Origin: Bacteroides sp. CAG:1060
GTDB taxonomy: Bacteria; Bacteroidota; Bacteroidia; Bacteroidales; UBA932
Direction: 5' to 3'
Length of the DNA stretch: 14,952 nt
Assembly (NCBI GenBank): GCA_000432655.1
Contig: HF986342.1
Location: forward strand, 40,313 to 55,264
Shown here: positions 1 to 5,668 of the stretch, piece by piece
How positions within the stretch are numbered: the stretch's first letter is position 1
How the letters are laid out: every line of letters starts with the position of its first letter
Position numbers and translations under genes: made by a program
The notes under the pieces: generated by a model
Databases searched by the model: none
What the model was told of the DNA's origin: nothing
Seen by the model: only the letters and a program-made list of their open reading frames with translations

Positions 1-197
1 CTGGAGAATCCTGTGAGGCTGTCCGCCATAGCAATCTCCACATTGTCTATTGGAAGAGAAGCCGTGTAGAACTTGTATTTTTGTCCCAATGGAACCAGAT
101 TCGATCCCAGAGAAGTGTCGTTTTCCACACAAGAAAGACAGCCGAGAATGACGGCTGCCAGTCCGAGTATGCGAACGCTTATTTTAGATGTTGTCAT
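1..197 (-). CDS. DUF4270 family lipoprotein (partial, N-terminus only)
   Basis: Translating the minus strand from an ATG at 197 gives about 65 residues that run off the left edge of the window. The N-terminus reads MTTSKISVRILGLAAVILGC, a signal peptide ending in a lipobox-like ILGC with Cys20 as the likely lipidated residue; a second cysteine follows at 23. After it comes an acidic Bacteroidota-style tether (VENDTSLGSNLVP) and a segment of the type seen at the start of DUF4270 proteins. The start overlaps the end of the upstream GT5-like gene by 14 bp, so the two are probably translated together. DUF4270 proteins are predicted outer-membrane lipoproteins of unknown function, and their pairing with a one-domain glycogen-synthase-like gene is something I recall as common in Bacteroidales. 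The lipoprotein call is firm. The family call rests on the short N-terminus and on context. Confidence 0.75.
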   Translation of the reverse strand, partial: MTTSKISVRILGLAAVILGCLSCVENDTSLGSNLVPLGQKYKFYTASLPIDNVEIAMADSLTGFS

Positions 198-1002
198 AAA
201 ATTCGCAGTAATCATCAATATAAGTACCGCCCTCGATGGCCTCCTTGCTGTAAGGCAGTATCGGCAGGCCGCGCTCCTGAGCGTACGAAACGACTTCGCT
301 GTCGGTCTGTTCTGCGCCAAGAATGATACCATCGGAGTACTGAACGGCTGTACGAGCAAGATTTATGCCATTGGCATTGTCAAGCTGCTTGATGTCATCG
401 GCTGTAATCTGTCCGAAACATGCCTTTTCAACGAAAGATGAAGAAAAGTCAGCCTTAGGAGTATCGTCATACAAAGAAAGGACAACCTTGCTTGAAGAAA
501 AAATCGGATCGTCCTTGTATTCTTTCTTAAGATACACGGGCACAAGGTGGGAAATCCATCCCTGGCAATGTATTATGTCCGGAGCCCAACGCAGCTTTTT
601 GACTGTTTCAAGGACGCCTCTGGCGAAGAAAATTGCCCTCTCGTCGTTGTCAGGGAAAAACTCCCCGTTATCGTCATGGAACAGTTGCTTCCGCTTGAAA
701 TAATCTTCGTTGTCAATAAAGTACACCTGGACTCTTGCAGGTGATATTGAAGCTACTTTTATTATCAATGGTCTGTCGATGTCGCTGATTATGAGGTTCA
801 TTCCCGAAAGTCTGATAACTTCATGCAGCTGATTTTTCCTTTCATTGATGCATCCGTACCGGGGCATGAAAGAACGGATTTCTCTCTTGTGCTCCTGTAT
901 GCCCTGAGGAAGAAATCTCCCTATTTTGGAGATTGGGGTCTCCGGAAGATAGGGATAAATCTCGGAATTGACGAATAGTATTCTCTTCTTTATTTCACTC
1001 AT
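184..1002 (-). CDS. GT5 glycogen/starch synthase N-terminal-domain protein, probably non-catalytic
   Basis: This 272-residue protein matches only the N-terminal Rossmann half of GT5 glycogen synthases, which usually reach about 470-500 residues. Landmarks are the first strand (ILFVNSEIYPYL, 8-19), FMPRYG (45-50), IDNEDYF (96-102), a region like the usual D-x-RF-x-FF-x-R block near 120-128, and PDIIHCQGW (141-149). The ADP-glucose-binding KxGG motif is degenerate (SKIGRF, 25-30), the usual HN-x-x-YQG segment is replaced by LSLYDDTP, and there is no GT1-type C-terminal domain. The C-terminus YCEFYDNI lies next to the stop, so the shortness looks evolved, not a frameshift. It has no signal peptide, so it should be cytoplasmic. 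It is often annotated as glycogen synthase, but glucan synthesis is unlikely from this sequence. It is the first gene of a minus-strand unit whose next member is the DUF4270 lipoprotein, overlapping by 14 bp. Confidence 0.85.
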   Translation of the reverse strand: MSEIKKRILFVNSEIYPYLPETPISKIGRFLPQGIQEHKREIRSFMPRYGCINERKNQLHEVIRLSGMNLIISDIDRPLIIKVASISPARVQVYFIDNEDYFKRKQLFHDDNGEFFPDNDERAIFFARGVLETVKKLRWAPDIIHCQGWISHLVPVYLKKEYKDDPIFSSSKVVLSLYDDTPKADFSSSFVEKACFGQITADDIKQLDNANGINLARTAVQYSDGIILGAEQTDSEVVSYAQERGLPILPYSKEAIEGGTYIDDYCEFYDNI

Positions 1003-1018
1003 AGATACAAAGATACAA
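1003..1018 (-). promoter_or_regulatory. Candidate promoter -7 element of the GT5-like gene, built on a tandem 8-bp repeat
   Basis: The plus strand carries AGATACAA twice in tandem (1003-1010 and 1011-1018). Read on the minus strand, this creates TATCTTTG at 1015-1008, an exact match to the Bacteroidota -7 consensus TAnnTTTG. Transcription would start about 7 nt after the final G, at about 1001-1002, which is the ATG itself. No TTTG -33 element was found at the expected distance, so this is a half-supported promoter. Confidence 0.45.
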
Positions 1019-1040
1019 ATTTTTTCGTTTGTTTGTATGA

Positions 1041-1068
1041 TTTGATACTGGATTATTCACTATATTTG
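1041..1068 (+). promoter_or_regulatory. Candidate promoter of the ftsX-uppP-lpxH operon
   Basis: TTTG at 1041-1044 and TATATTTG at 1061-1068 resemble the Bacteroidota sigma-ABfr promoter (TTTG, then TAnnTTTG). The spacer is 16 nt, somewhat shorter than the usual roughly 19-21 nt. The predicted transcription start is about 1075, leaving a leader of only 4 nt before the ATG at 1079, or 13 nt before the alternative ATG at 1088. Confidence 0.45.
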
Positions 1069-1078
1069 GGGGTTTCAA

Positions 1079-1966
1079 ATGCGCGATATGTCCCGACAGG
1101 AAAGAAAAATCATGAGGCGCCGTATGGCGAATGCCTATCTTTCGAGTGTGGTTGGCATCAGTCTTCTGCTTCTGCTGATTGGTGTCGCCCTGCTTGTTCT
1201 TGTCAACGCCGGCAGTGTATCCAGGTATCTCAAGGAGAGCGTGAAGGTATCCGTGTTGTTGAGGGAAGATGCATCGGATGCGGAGGCGGAGAAATACAAA
1301 TCATCGATTCTGTGGCTTCCGTTTGTGAAGGATGCGCACGTGGTGACCCGCGAAGAGGGCAAAAAGGAACTTGAAGATATGCTCGGAGAGGGGTTTTTGT
1401 CCGTTTTCGGGACAACTCCGGTGCCGGTGTCGGTTGAAATTACGATTGATGCCGCATATATGGTTCCTGACAGTTTGGCTGTCGTGTCGAAGTCGCTTTC
1501 TTCGTCTCCGCTTGTCTCGGAGGTTGACGATCAGGGAGAGCTTATAGCGATGCTGGACACCAACATAAAGAGAATTTCGGTGGTCTTCGCTCTGCTGGTA
1601 TTGCTTCTTCTGTTTGTGTCTTTCGTGCTGATTGGCAATATGGTACGGTTGAGCGTATATGCCAAGCGTTTCACTGTCCATACCATGAAACTGGTCGGGG
1701 CGACCCGGGCATTTATCAGGAGACCGTTCCTTAAAGCGGCGTTTGTGCAGGCGTTGGTGTCATCGGTGGTGGCGTCATCCATCCTGCTGCTGCTTCTGTT
1801 TGCGCTCAAAAGGTCTTTTCCTCTCATGTATTCCATTGCCGATACCGGCTCTGTTTTGCTGTCTTTCGGCGCTATGTTCGTTTGCGGTATGGCGGTTTGC
1901 GAGTTGAGTACGCTTGTCGTGGTTAACCGGCTCGTTGCGGCTGATAAAGATGATTTATACTATTGA
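1079..1966 (+). CDS. ftsX: Cell division protein FtsX
   Basis: FtsX is the membrane partner of the ATPase FtsE. The pair acts at the division septum and controls peptidoglycan hydrolases through the periplasmic loop. The 295-residue sequence shows the family topology: a basic cytoplasmic N-terminus, TM1 (about 24-44), an extracytoplasmic domain (about 45-165), TM2 (about 166-187), TM3 (about 222-243) and TM4 (about 257-284). The hallmark loop between TM2 and TM3 is present as MKLVGATRAFIRRPF (203-217). The length is normal for Bacteroidota. The ATG at 1079 is used here; the ATG at 1088 (residue 4, MSRQERK) is equally plausible and leaves more room for a leader. No ftsE is adjacent. It is the first gene of an operon, and its TGA overlaps the next start as TGATG. 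Confidence 0.95.
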   Translation: MRDMSRQERKIMRRRMANAYLSSVVGISLLLLLIGVALLVLVNAGSVSRYLKESVKVSVLLREDASDAEAEKYKSSILWLPFVKDAHVVTREEGKKELEDMLGEGFLSVFGTTPVPVSVEITIDAAYMVPDSLAVVSKSLSSSPLVSEVDDQGELIAMLDTNIKRISVVFALLVLLLLFVSFVLIGNMVRLSVYAKRFTVHTMKLVGATRAFIRRPFLKAAFVQALVSSVVASSILLLLLFALKRSFPLMYSIADTGSVLLSFGAMFVCGMAVCELSTLVVVNRLVAADKDDLYY

Positions 1967-2214
1967 TGATTATGAACGAGAATAAGATATCTGTCTCGGC
2001 CAAGGGACTTCGACTTATGCTGGCCGGAGTGCTGGTAATGGTGGCCGGATTGCTTTTGCTTTCCGGAGGCGGCATGAAGGACCCTCAGGTGTTTAACTAT
2101 GATATGTTTGATTTCCGCCGGCTCGTTGCAGCTCCGATTGTGATTCTTGCAGGAATTGTGGTGATAGCGGTGTCAATTCTCGGCGAATTCAAGGAAACTA
2201 AAAAGAAGAAATAG
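1966..2214 (+). CDS. DUF3098 small membrane protein
   Basis: This is a roughly 80-residue protein with two hydrophobic segments. Counting from the ATG at 1972, they lie at about 13-31 and 51-70, joined by the segment GGGMKDPQVFNYDMFDFRR, and the tail is lysine-rich and probably cytoplasmic. The glycine-rich turn, the conserved VFN-x-x-x-F-x-FRR stretch and the PIV-x-LAG start of helix 2 are the DUF3098 pattern. The family is known from Bacteroidota and, to my knowledge, has no assigned function. Its position between ftsX and uppP is the best clue and suggests a role in the inner membrane linked to division or wall synthesis; that is inference. The ATG at 1966 overlaps the ftsX stop (TGATG) and fits translational coupling. 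The ATG at 1972 gives the more family-like MNENK start. Confidence 0.85.
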   Translation: MIMNENKISVSAKGLRLMLAGVLVMVAGLLLLSGGGMKDPQVFNYDMFDFRRLVAAPIVILAGIVVIAVSILGEFKETKKKK

Positions 2215-2217
2215 GTT

Positions 2218-3027
2218 ATGGAATGGTGGGAAGCCTTTTTGTTGGGGCTGGTTCAGGGCTTGACGGAGTTCCTTCCGGTCAGCAGCAGTGGACATTTGTC
2301 GATTTTCAGGGAAATTCTCGGAGTTGACCCCGAAGGTTTTTTGGACTTCACGGTCACGGTGCATTTTGCTACGGTATTGAGTACTATCGTGGTGTTCTGG
2401 TCTGTGATTGTGAAAATTCTTAAGGGGCTGCTGAAATTCAGATATAATGATGAGACGGATTATTTCCTGAAAATATGCGTTTCGATGATTCCCGTTGCCA
2501 TTGTGGGCCTTTTCTTCAAGGACAGGGTCGAGGCTTTGTTCGGGGGAGGGATAACGACAGTGGCAGTTTGTCTCATTGTAACGGCACTGTTGCTGTTGTT
2601 CTCGGATTTCTTCCGGTTCAAGGGGCTCTCCGCCAAAGAGTATCGCAACGGTATTTCGTATTGGCAGGCGGCTCTGGTCGGACTTGGTCAGGCATGTGCC
2701 GTTGCTCCAGGTCTGTCCCGCTCCGGTACTACCATTGCCACGGGACTTGTCTGCGGGGTGAAACGTGAGAATATGGCCCAATTCTCGTTCCTTATGGTTC
2801 TGGTCCCTATTATCGGAGAGCAGCTGCTTAGCGTGATTGATATGGCCTCGGGAGAGGGAATCGCCTCGGCAATAGGCGTGGTGCCTTTGTTGTGTGGCTT
2901 TGTCGCTGCGTTCATCTCCGGTCTTTTTGCCTGCAGGCTGATGGTTGCGCTGGTGAAAAAGTCCAAAATGCGGTGGTTTGCATTGTACTGTGCAGTAGTG
3001 GCCGTGCTCTTGTTGATTTTTATGTAG
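2218..3027 (+). CDS. uppP: Undecaprenyl-diphosphatase UppP (BacA family)
   Basis: UppP dephosphorylates undecaprenyl pyrophosphate to undecaprenyl phosphate, recycling the lipid carrier for peptidoglycan and surface glycans. Loss or excess of it typically alters bacitracin sensitivity. Both signature motifs are present: the (E/Q)xxxE motif in VQGLTEFLPVSSSGH (12-26, with Q13 and E17, followed by the Ser cluster and His26), and PGLSRSGTT (164-172, with the catalytic Arg168). The 269-residue length and multiple hydrophobic helices fit this inner-membrane family. Gln in place of the first Glu of the motif is an accepted family variant. The gene starts 3 bp after the DUF3098 stop, and its TAG directly abuts the ATG of the lpxH-like gene, so co-translation is likely. 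Confidence 0.97.
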   Translation: MEWWEAFLLGLVQGLTEFLPVSSSGHLSIFREILGVDPEGFLDFTVTVHFATVLSTIVVFWSVIVKILKGLLKFRYNDETDYFLKICVSMIPVAIVGLFFKDRVEALFGGGITTVAVCLIVTALLLLFSDFFRFKGLSAKEYRNGISYWQAALVGLGQACAVAPGLSRSGTTIATGLVCGVKRENMAQFSFLMVLVPIIGEQLLSVIDMASGEGIASAIGVVPLLCGFVAAFISGLFACRLMVALVKKSKMRWFALYCAVVAVLLLIFM

Positions 3028-3780
3028 ATGGCGGATAGGAAGTCTGTATATTTTGTGTCGGATGTCCATCTCGGACTGCCCGTCGGGGATCCTGCCGACA
3101 GGGAAGAGCGATTTGTGTCCTTTTTGAAAGCGATTGACAATCCTGAGACCAAGGCCCTGTATCTGCTTGGCGATATCTGGGATTTCTGGTACGAATACCG
3201 GGATGTGATTCCGAGGGAAGGTTCCCGGGTGGTGGCCCACCTCATTATGCTCATGGAGTCCGGTGTGGAGATCTGGTTCTGCCCCGGCAATCATGATATC
3301 TGGACTTTTTCGTATTTCGAAAGCATCGGAATGAAACGCTTTGAGCAGCCGGGATTCTTTAATCTGTACGGCAAGGAGTTTTGTCTTGGGCACGGGGATT
3401 TGCTCGGAGGAGCCAAGCGTGGCTACCGTATGATGATAAAGGTGTTTCGAAACAGATTCGCCCAGCGCGTCTTTTCTTTGCTGCATCCGTGGATTGCCTA
3501 TCGGATTGGCATGGGACTGTCCAAGTCCAACAGGAGAACGCACGCTCCATATACCTTCAGAGGTGAAGATGAGCCGCTGTTCCGCTATGCCGCTGAGGCC
3601 GAATCTTCGCACAAGGTGGATTTCTTTGTGTTCGGGCACTATCATGATGCCGTGAACATGCAGACCCCGGGCGGTGCGCGTCTTGTGGTTCTCAAGGACT
3701 GGATGGACGGGGGCTGGTCGTACGCGAGATTTGACGGGATTACTTTTTCACTTCACTCGAAAGCCGCTCCGTCTTTATGA
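3028..3780 (+). CDS. lpxH: UDP-2,3-diacylglucosamine diphosphatase, LpxH-type
   Basis: This calcineurin-like metallophosphoesterase of 250 residues most likely hydrolyses UDP-2,3-diacylglucosamine to lipid X and UMP, the fourth step of lipid A synthesis, at the inner face of the cytoplasmic membrane. All expected metal ligands are visible: SDVHLG (D12, H14), GDIWDFW (D49), GNHD (N88, H89), GHGD (H122) and GHYHD (H204, H206). The middle insertion (about 130-175, rich in Arg, Phe and Trp) corresponds to the helical lid. The motif is GNHD where enterobacterial LpxH has GNRD, so an LpxH2-like or related assignment is possible; the overall layout still favours LpxH. The ATG abuts the uppP stop codon. 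The last 41 bp overlap the 3' end of the opposing DUF4294 gene. Confidence 0.85.
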   Translation: MADRKSVYFVSDVHLGLPVGDPADREERFVSFLKAIDNPETKALYLLGDIWDFWYEYRDVIPREGSRVVAHLIMLMESGVEIWFCPGNHDIWTFSYFESIGMKRFEQPGFFNLYGKEFCLGHGDLLGGAKRGYRMMIKVFRNRFAQRVFSLLHPWIAYRIGMGLSKSNRRTHAPYTFRGEDEPLFRYAAEAESSHKVDFFVFGHYHDAVNMQTPGGARLVVLKDWMDGGWSYARFDGITFSLHSKAAPSL

Positions 3781-4429
3781 CGGTCTGTTGCGGGTATTCC
3801 ATAAATATCGAGAAGTAGAAACTGTTCCATTCGCCGGAATCCCAGATTCGGCACAGTTCTTCTATCTGGGCATCTTCTCCTCCCGCGGCCGGATTGTATC
3901 GCGTCTTGAGATTCTGGGAAAACAATCTTGCAACGAGCTGCCAGAAATTGGCGGCGAATCCGCTTTCGTAGGTCTTGATGATTTCATAGGCGTTCATGCC
4001 GCATTCTCTGTCCACAAGGCGCATAAGCACAAGGCCCTGGGTTACCGTCATGTGGCGGATGTCTTTTTCGAACAGCCTGAACAGCTCTTTTTCGACATCG
4101 TTTATATATCGGTTGCGCTCTCTGCGTTTGCTTGCGTCCGCGGCCAATGTGCTGTCCACCTGCGCCATCATCTTGCGTCCGACAAGGGCGTACGGGTACA
4201 CTTTGTTGAAATTGTAAACGAGTTTATAGTACCGCCTCCAGTCTCCGCTTTTCATTTTTCGCCCTTTGGGAATTATCCATACAGGGTCAAGCGTTTCCAT
4301 AAACACGGTATCTCCCTGCGGTGTAACTTCGAAGTACATCGGGTATCCGGTGATTTTCGTTCCTGTTTGTCCTATGCACACGGAGGACAACAGAAGGAGC
4401 ACAAGTATGAAAAACGCTTTCTGTTTCAC
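3740..4429 (-). CDS. DUF4294 family exported protein
   Basis: The product is about 229 residues and belongs to DUF4294, a Bacteroidota family of unknown function. The N-terminus, read from a GTG at 4429, is MKQKAFFILVLLLLSSVCIG, a clean type I signal peptide, so the protein is probably periplasmic or outer-membrane-associated. The mature part is mixed charged and aromatic, with a family-like Asp-Trp-Arg-Arg-Tyr-Tyr stretch, VYPYA, and a C-terminal half rich in long helices. No catalytic motif is recognisable. There is no in-frame ATG upstream before a stop. An upstream TTG (4438) would lie inside the predicted promoter, which is why the GTG is chosen. The stop lies within the end of lpxH (41-bp convergent overlap). 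The gene looks monocistronic. Confidence 0.8.
   Translation of the reverse strand: MKQKAFFILVLLLLSSVCIGQTGTKITGYPMYFEVTPQGDTVFMETLDPVWIIPKGRKMKSGDWRRYYKLVYNFNKVYPYALVGRKMMAQVDSTLAADASKRRERNRYINDVEKELFRLFEKDIRHMTVTQGLVLMRLVDRECGMNAYEIIKTYESGFAANFWQLVARLFSQNLKTRYNPAAGGEDAQIEELCRIWDSGEWNSFYFSIFMEYPQQTVIKTERLSSEVKK
3769..3783. terminator. Short hairpin at the convergent 3' ends (weak terminator candidate)
   Basis: CCGTC (3769-3773) and GACGG (3779-3783) form a perfect 5-bp stem with a TTTAT loop. It covers the lpxH stop codon and lies within or next to the end of the DUF4294 gene. Neither strand has a T-run after the stem, so termination here would be weak or need a factor. Confidence 0.2.
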
Positions 4430-4435
4430 GGTCTG

Positions 4436-4465
4436 CAAATATAAGCATACTTGTCAAAAATCAAA
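4436..4465 (-). promoter_or_regulatory. Promoter of the DUF4294 gene, predicting a leaderless transcript
   Basis: On the minus strand, TTTG at 4465-4462 is followed after 18 nt by TATATTTG at 4443-4436. This is a close match to the Bacteroidota -33/-7 promoter with near-normal spacing. If the final G is position -7, the transcription start falls on 4429, the first base of the GTG start codon. The promoter match is seen directly; the leaderless transcript is inferred. Confidence 0.6.
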
Positions 4466-4478
4466 TTTCGAAGGCCCC

Positions 4479-4553
4479 GTTTCCGAGCGTAAACCGTGCC
4501 GGATAGAGTATGTAGTTGCGTGTGTTTATTACATGTCCAAAATGCTCGGAAAT
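4479..4553 (+). repeat. Nested inverted repeat, possible structured RNA
   Basis: TTTCCGAGC (4480-4488) pairs perfectly with GCTCGGAAA (4544-4552). The stem extends on both sides with G-U and A-U pairs to about 12 bp (4479-4490 with 4542-4553). Inside it, ATGTA (4510-4514) pairs with TACAT (4530-4534), extendable by two G-U wobbles. The G-U pairs hold only for a plus-strand transcript. No promoter reading into it was found, so it could also be a DNA-level feature or chance. Confidence 0.35.
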
Positions 4554-4667
4554 ATTTTTGAATACATTGCGCAATTGGTTGAAAAAGCGATAGTTGAGTG
4601 TTCAAATTCCCGGTCGAAAATATTTGAAAATTTCTTCGCGATATGAGGATAATTCAAATTTTTTTAC

Positions 4668-4675
4668 TATCTTTG
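4668..4675 (+). promoter_or_regulatory. Promoter -7 element for the rplP-rplQ ribosomal cluster
   Basis: TATCTTTG at 4668-4675 is an exact TAnnTTTG match preceded by AT-rich sequence, with a predicted transcription start near 4682 and a leader of about 79 nt to rplP. No good TTTG -33 element sits 17-23 nt upstream, and activity may rely on the AT-rich upstream DNA. Its position directly before the first gene of a long operon supports the call. Confidence 0.5.
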
Positions 4676-4760
4676 CAGTCCCAAAAATTGGCTTCTTTCC
4701 GCGTAAGAATCTGGTTTTCAGGGATTTAGTTGATTTTTTATTTTTAAAAGTAATACTGAG

Positions 4761-5180
4761 ATGTTACAACCTAAGAGAACAAAATTTAGAAGGGAGCAGA
4801 AAAACCGCATGAAGGGTAATGCCCAGAGAGGCAACCAGCTTGCGTTCGGTTCTTTCGGTATCAAGACCCTTGAAAATTGTTGGCTTACAGCGCAGCAGAT
4901 TGAGGCTGCGCGTCAGGCAATCTCACGTCGTATGAACCGTGAAGGTCAGATCTGGATCAGGGTATTCCCTGTAAAGCCTATCACCAAGAAACCTCTCGAT
5001 ACCCGTATGGGTAAAGGTAAGGGTGATCCGTATGCATTCGTAGCCCCTATCACTCCGGGCCGTATCATTTTCGAGGCTGAAGGAGTATCGCTCGAAGTTG
5101 CAAAAGAGGCTATGCGCCTCGGTGCCAACAAGCTTCCTATCGCTACCAAGTTTGTGGTACGCAGGGATTATGTTGAATAG
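4761..5180 (+). CDS. rplP: 50S ribosomal protein L16 (uL16)
   Basis: L16 sits near the A site and peptidyl transferase centre and helps place tRNA. The 139-residue protein starts [20 protein letters not shown], the near-universal L16 N-terminus, and has the core segment with arginines and lysines around WIRVFP and the [13 protein letters not shown] block. The length is normal. The start has no Shine-Dalgarno match and is preceded by AT-rich leader sequence. L16 normally follows rpsC inside the S10 operon; here it is the first gene of the cluster, behind its own candidate promoter, with DUF4294 divergent upstream. Confidence 0.98.
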   Translation: MLQPKRTKFRREQKNRMKGNAQRGNQLAFGSFGIKTLENCWLTAQQIEAARQAISRRMNREGQIWIRVFPVKPITKKPLDTRMGKGKGDPYAFVAPITPGRIIFEAEGVSLEVAKEAMRLGANKLPIATKFVVRRDYVE

Positions 5181-5186
5181 TTTATT

Positions 5187-5190
5187 GGAG
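5187..5190 (+). promoter_or_regulatory. GGAG ribosome binding site of rpmC
   Basis: GGAG lies 8 nt before the rpmC ATG at 5199. It is a short but well-placed Shine-Dalgarno match in an operon where most starts have none. Confidence 0.5.
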
Positions 5191-5198
5191 AAAGAGAA

Positions 5199-5393
5199 AT
5201 GAAAGCATCAGAAGCACGCGAAATGTCTGTAGCAGACCTGCGCGACCGTATTGAGATTGAGAAGAACAATCTTGACACAATGAAGATTAATCACGCGATT
5301 TCTCCATTGGAGGACACTTCCAAAATTAGTAAGACCAGAAGGGATATCGCTCTTATGATCACTATCCTTGCTGAAAAAGAGAAACAGAACTAA
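5199..5393 (+). CDS. rpmC: 50S ribosomal protein L29 (uL29)
   Basis: L29 is a small two-helix protein near the peptide exit tunnel and forms part of the docking site for trigger factor and the signal recognition particle. The 64 residues show the family pattern: [20 protein letters not shown] at the start, then a long charged helix, a turn, and the second helix with [11 protein letters not shown] (43-53). The gene lies 18 bp after rplP and 14 bp before rpsQ, its standard place. There are no unusual features. Confidence 0.97.
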   Translation: MKASEAREMSVADLRDRIEIEKNNLDTMKINHAISPLEDTSKISKTRRDIALMITILAEKEKQN

Positions 5394-5407
5394 ATCAGAG
5401 AAGTCTT

Positions 5408-5662
5408 ATGGAAAGAAATCTTCGTAAGGAAAGAACAGGAGTAGTGGTCAGCAATAAGATGGATAAGACCATCATCGTTGCCGTTAAAATCAAAGAGAAA
5501 CATCCTTTGTACGGAAAATTCGTCAAGAAGACCACCAAGTTTGTTGCTCAGGATGAGAAGAACGAGTGCGGTATCGGGGATACAGTACGCATCATGGAGA
5601 CTCGCCCGTTGAGCAAGACCAAGAACTGGAGATTAGTAGAAATCGTAGAAAAAGCAAAATAG
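5408..5662 (+). CDS. rpsQ: 30S ribosomal protein S17 (uS17)
   Basis: S17 is a primary 16S rRNA-binding protein with an OB-fold. The 84-residue sequence opens [20 protein letters not shown] and keeps the hallmark TG-x-VVS-x-KMDKTI (10-22), HPLYGK (34-39) and the central T-K-F-x-x-x-DE loop, and it ends in a typical [16 protein letters not shown] segment. The length is typical. The gene stands between rpmC and rplN with short AT-rich gaps and no Shine-Dalgarno sequence. Confidence 0.98.
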   Translation: MERNLRKERTGVVVSNKMDKTIIVAVKIKEKHPLYGKFVKKTTKFVAQDEKNECGIGDTVRIMETRPLSKTKNWRLVEIVEKAK

Positions 5663-5668
5663 CATATT

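Larger units (their letters stand above)
4430..4760. other. Gene-free intergenic region with promoters and a possible structured element
   Basis: About 330 bp contain no credible gene. The reading frame open across 4266-4646 on the plus strand lacks any recognisable protein feature and is mostly antisense to the DUF4294 gene. The region holds the minus-strand promoter near 4436-4465, a nested inverted repeat at 4479-4553, a 10-bp palindrome ATTGCGCAAT at 4566-4575, AT-rich sequence from about 4550 to 4667, and the rplP promoter and leader (4668-4760). I see no remnant of rpsC or other S10-operon genes. Confidence 0.7.

Noticed and set aside
2173..3645. A 490-codon stop-free frame on the minus strand opposite uppP and lpxH
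   Set aside because: It is fully antisense to two well-identified genes, is rich in His, Arg, Gln and Pro with no domain, and has no promoter or start context. It looks like a by-product of codon bias on the coding strand.
3674..4444. A 256-codon plus-strand frame opposite the DUF4294 gene
   Set aside because: It overlaps the end of lpxH and is antisense to a signal-peptide-bearing family member. The translation has no recognisable features.
4566..4575. ATTGCGCAAT palindrome about 100 bp before the rplP promoter element, considered as an operator
   Set aside because: One 10-bp palindrome is expected by chance at this scale, it does not extend further, and it lies too far from the -7 element to argue for repression.
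4266..4646. A 126-codon plus-strand frame reaching into the intergenic region
   Set aside because: Its first half is antisense to the DUF4294 N-terminus, there is no promoter or ribosome binding site, and the composition is not protein-like.
4681..4691. CCAA/TTGG mini-hairpin in the rplP leader, considered as a ribosomal-protein-binding leader
   Set aside because: A 4-bp stem with a 3-nt loop is too weak, and no known L4- or L16-type leader fold is visible.
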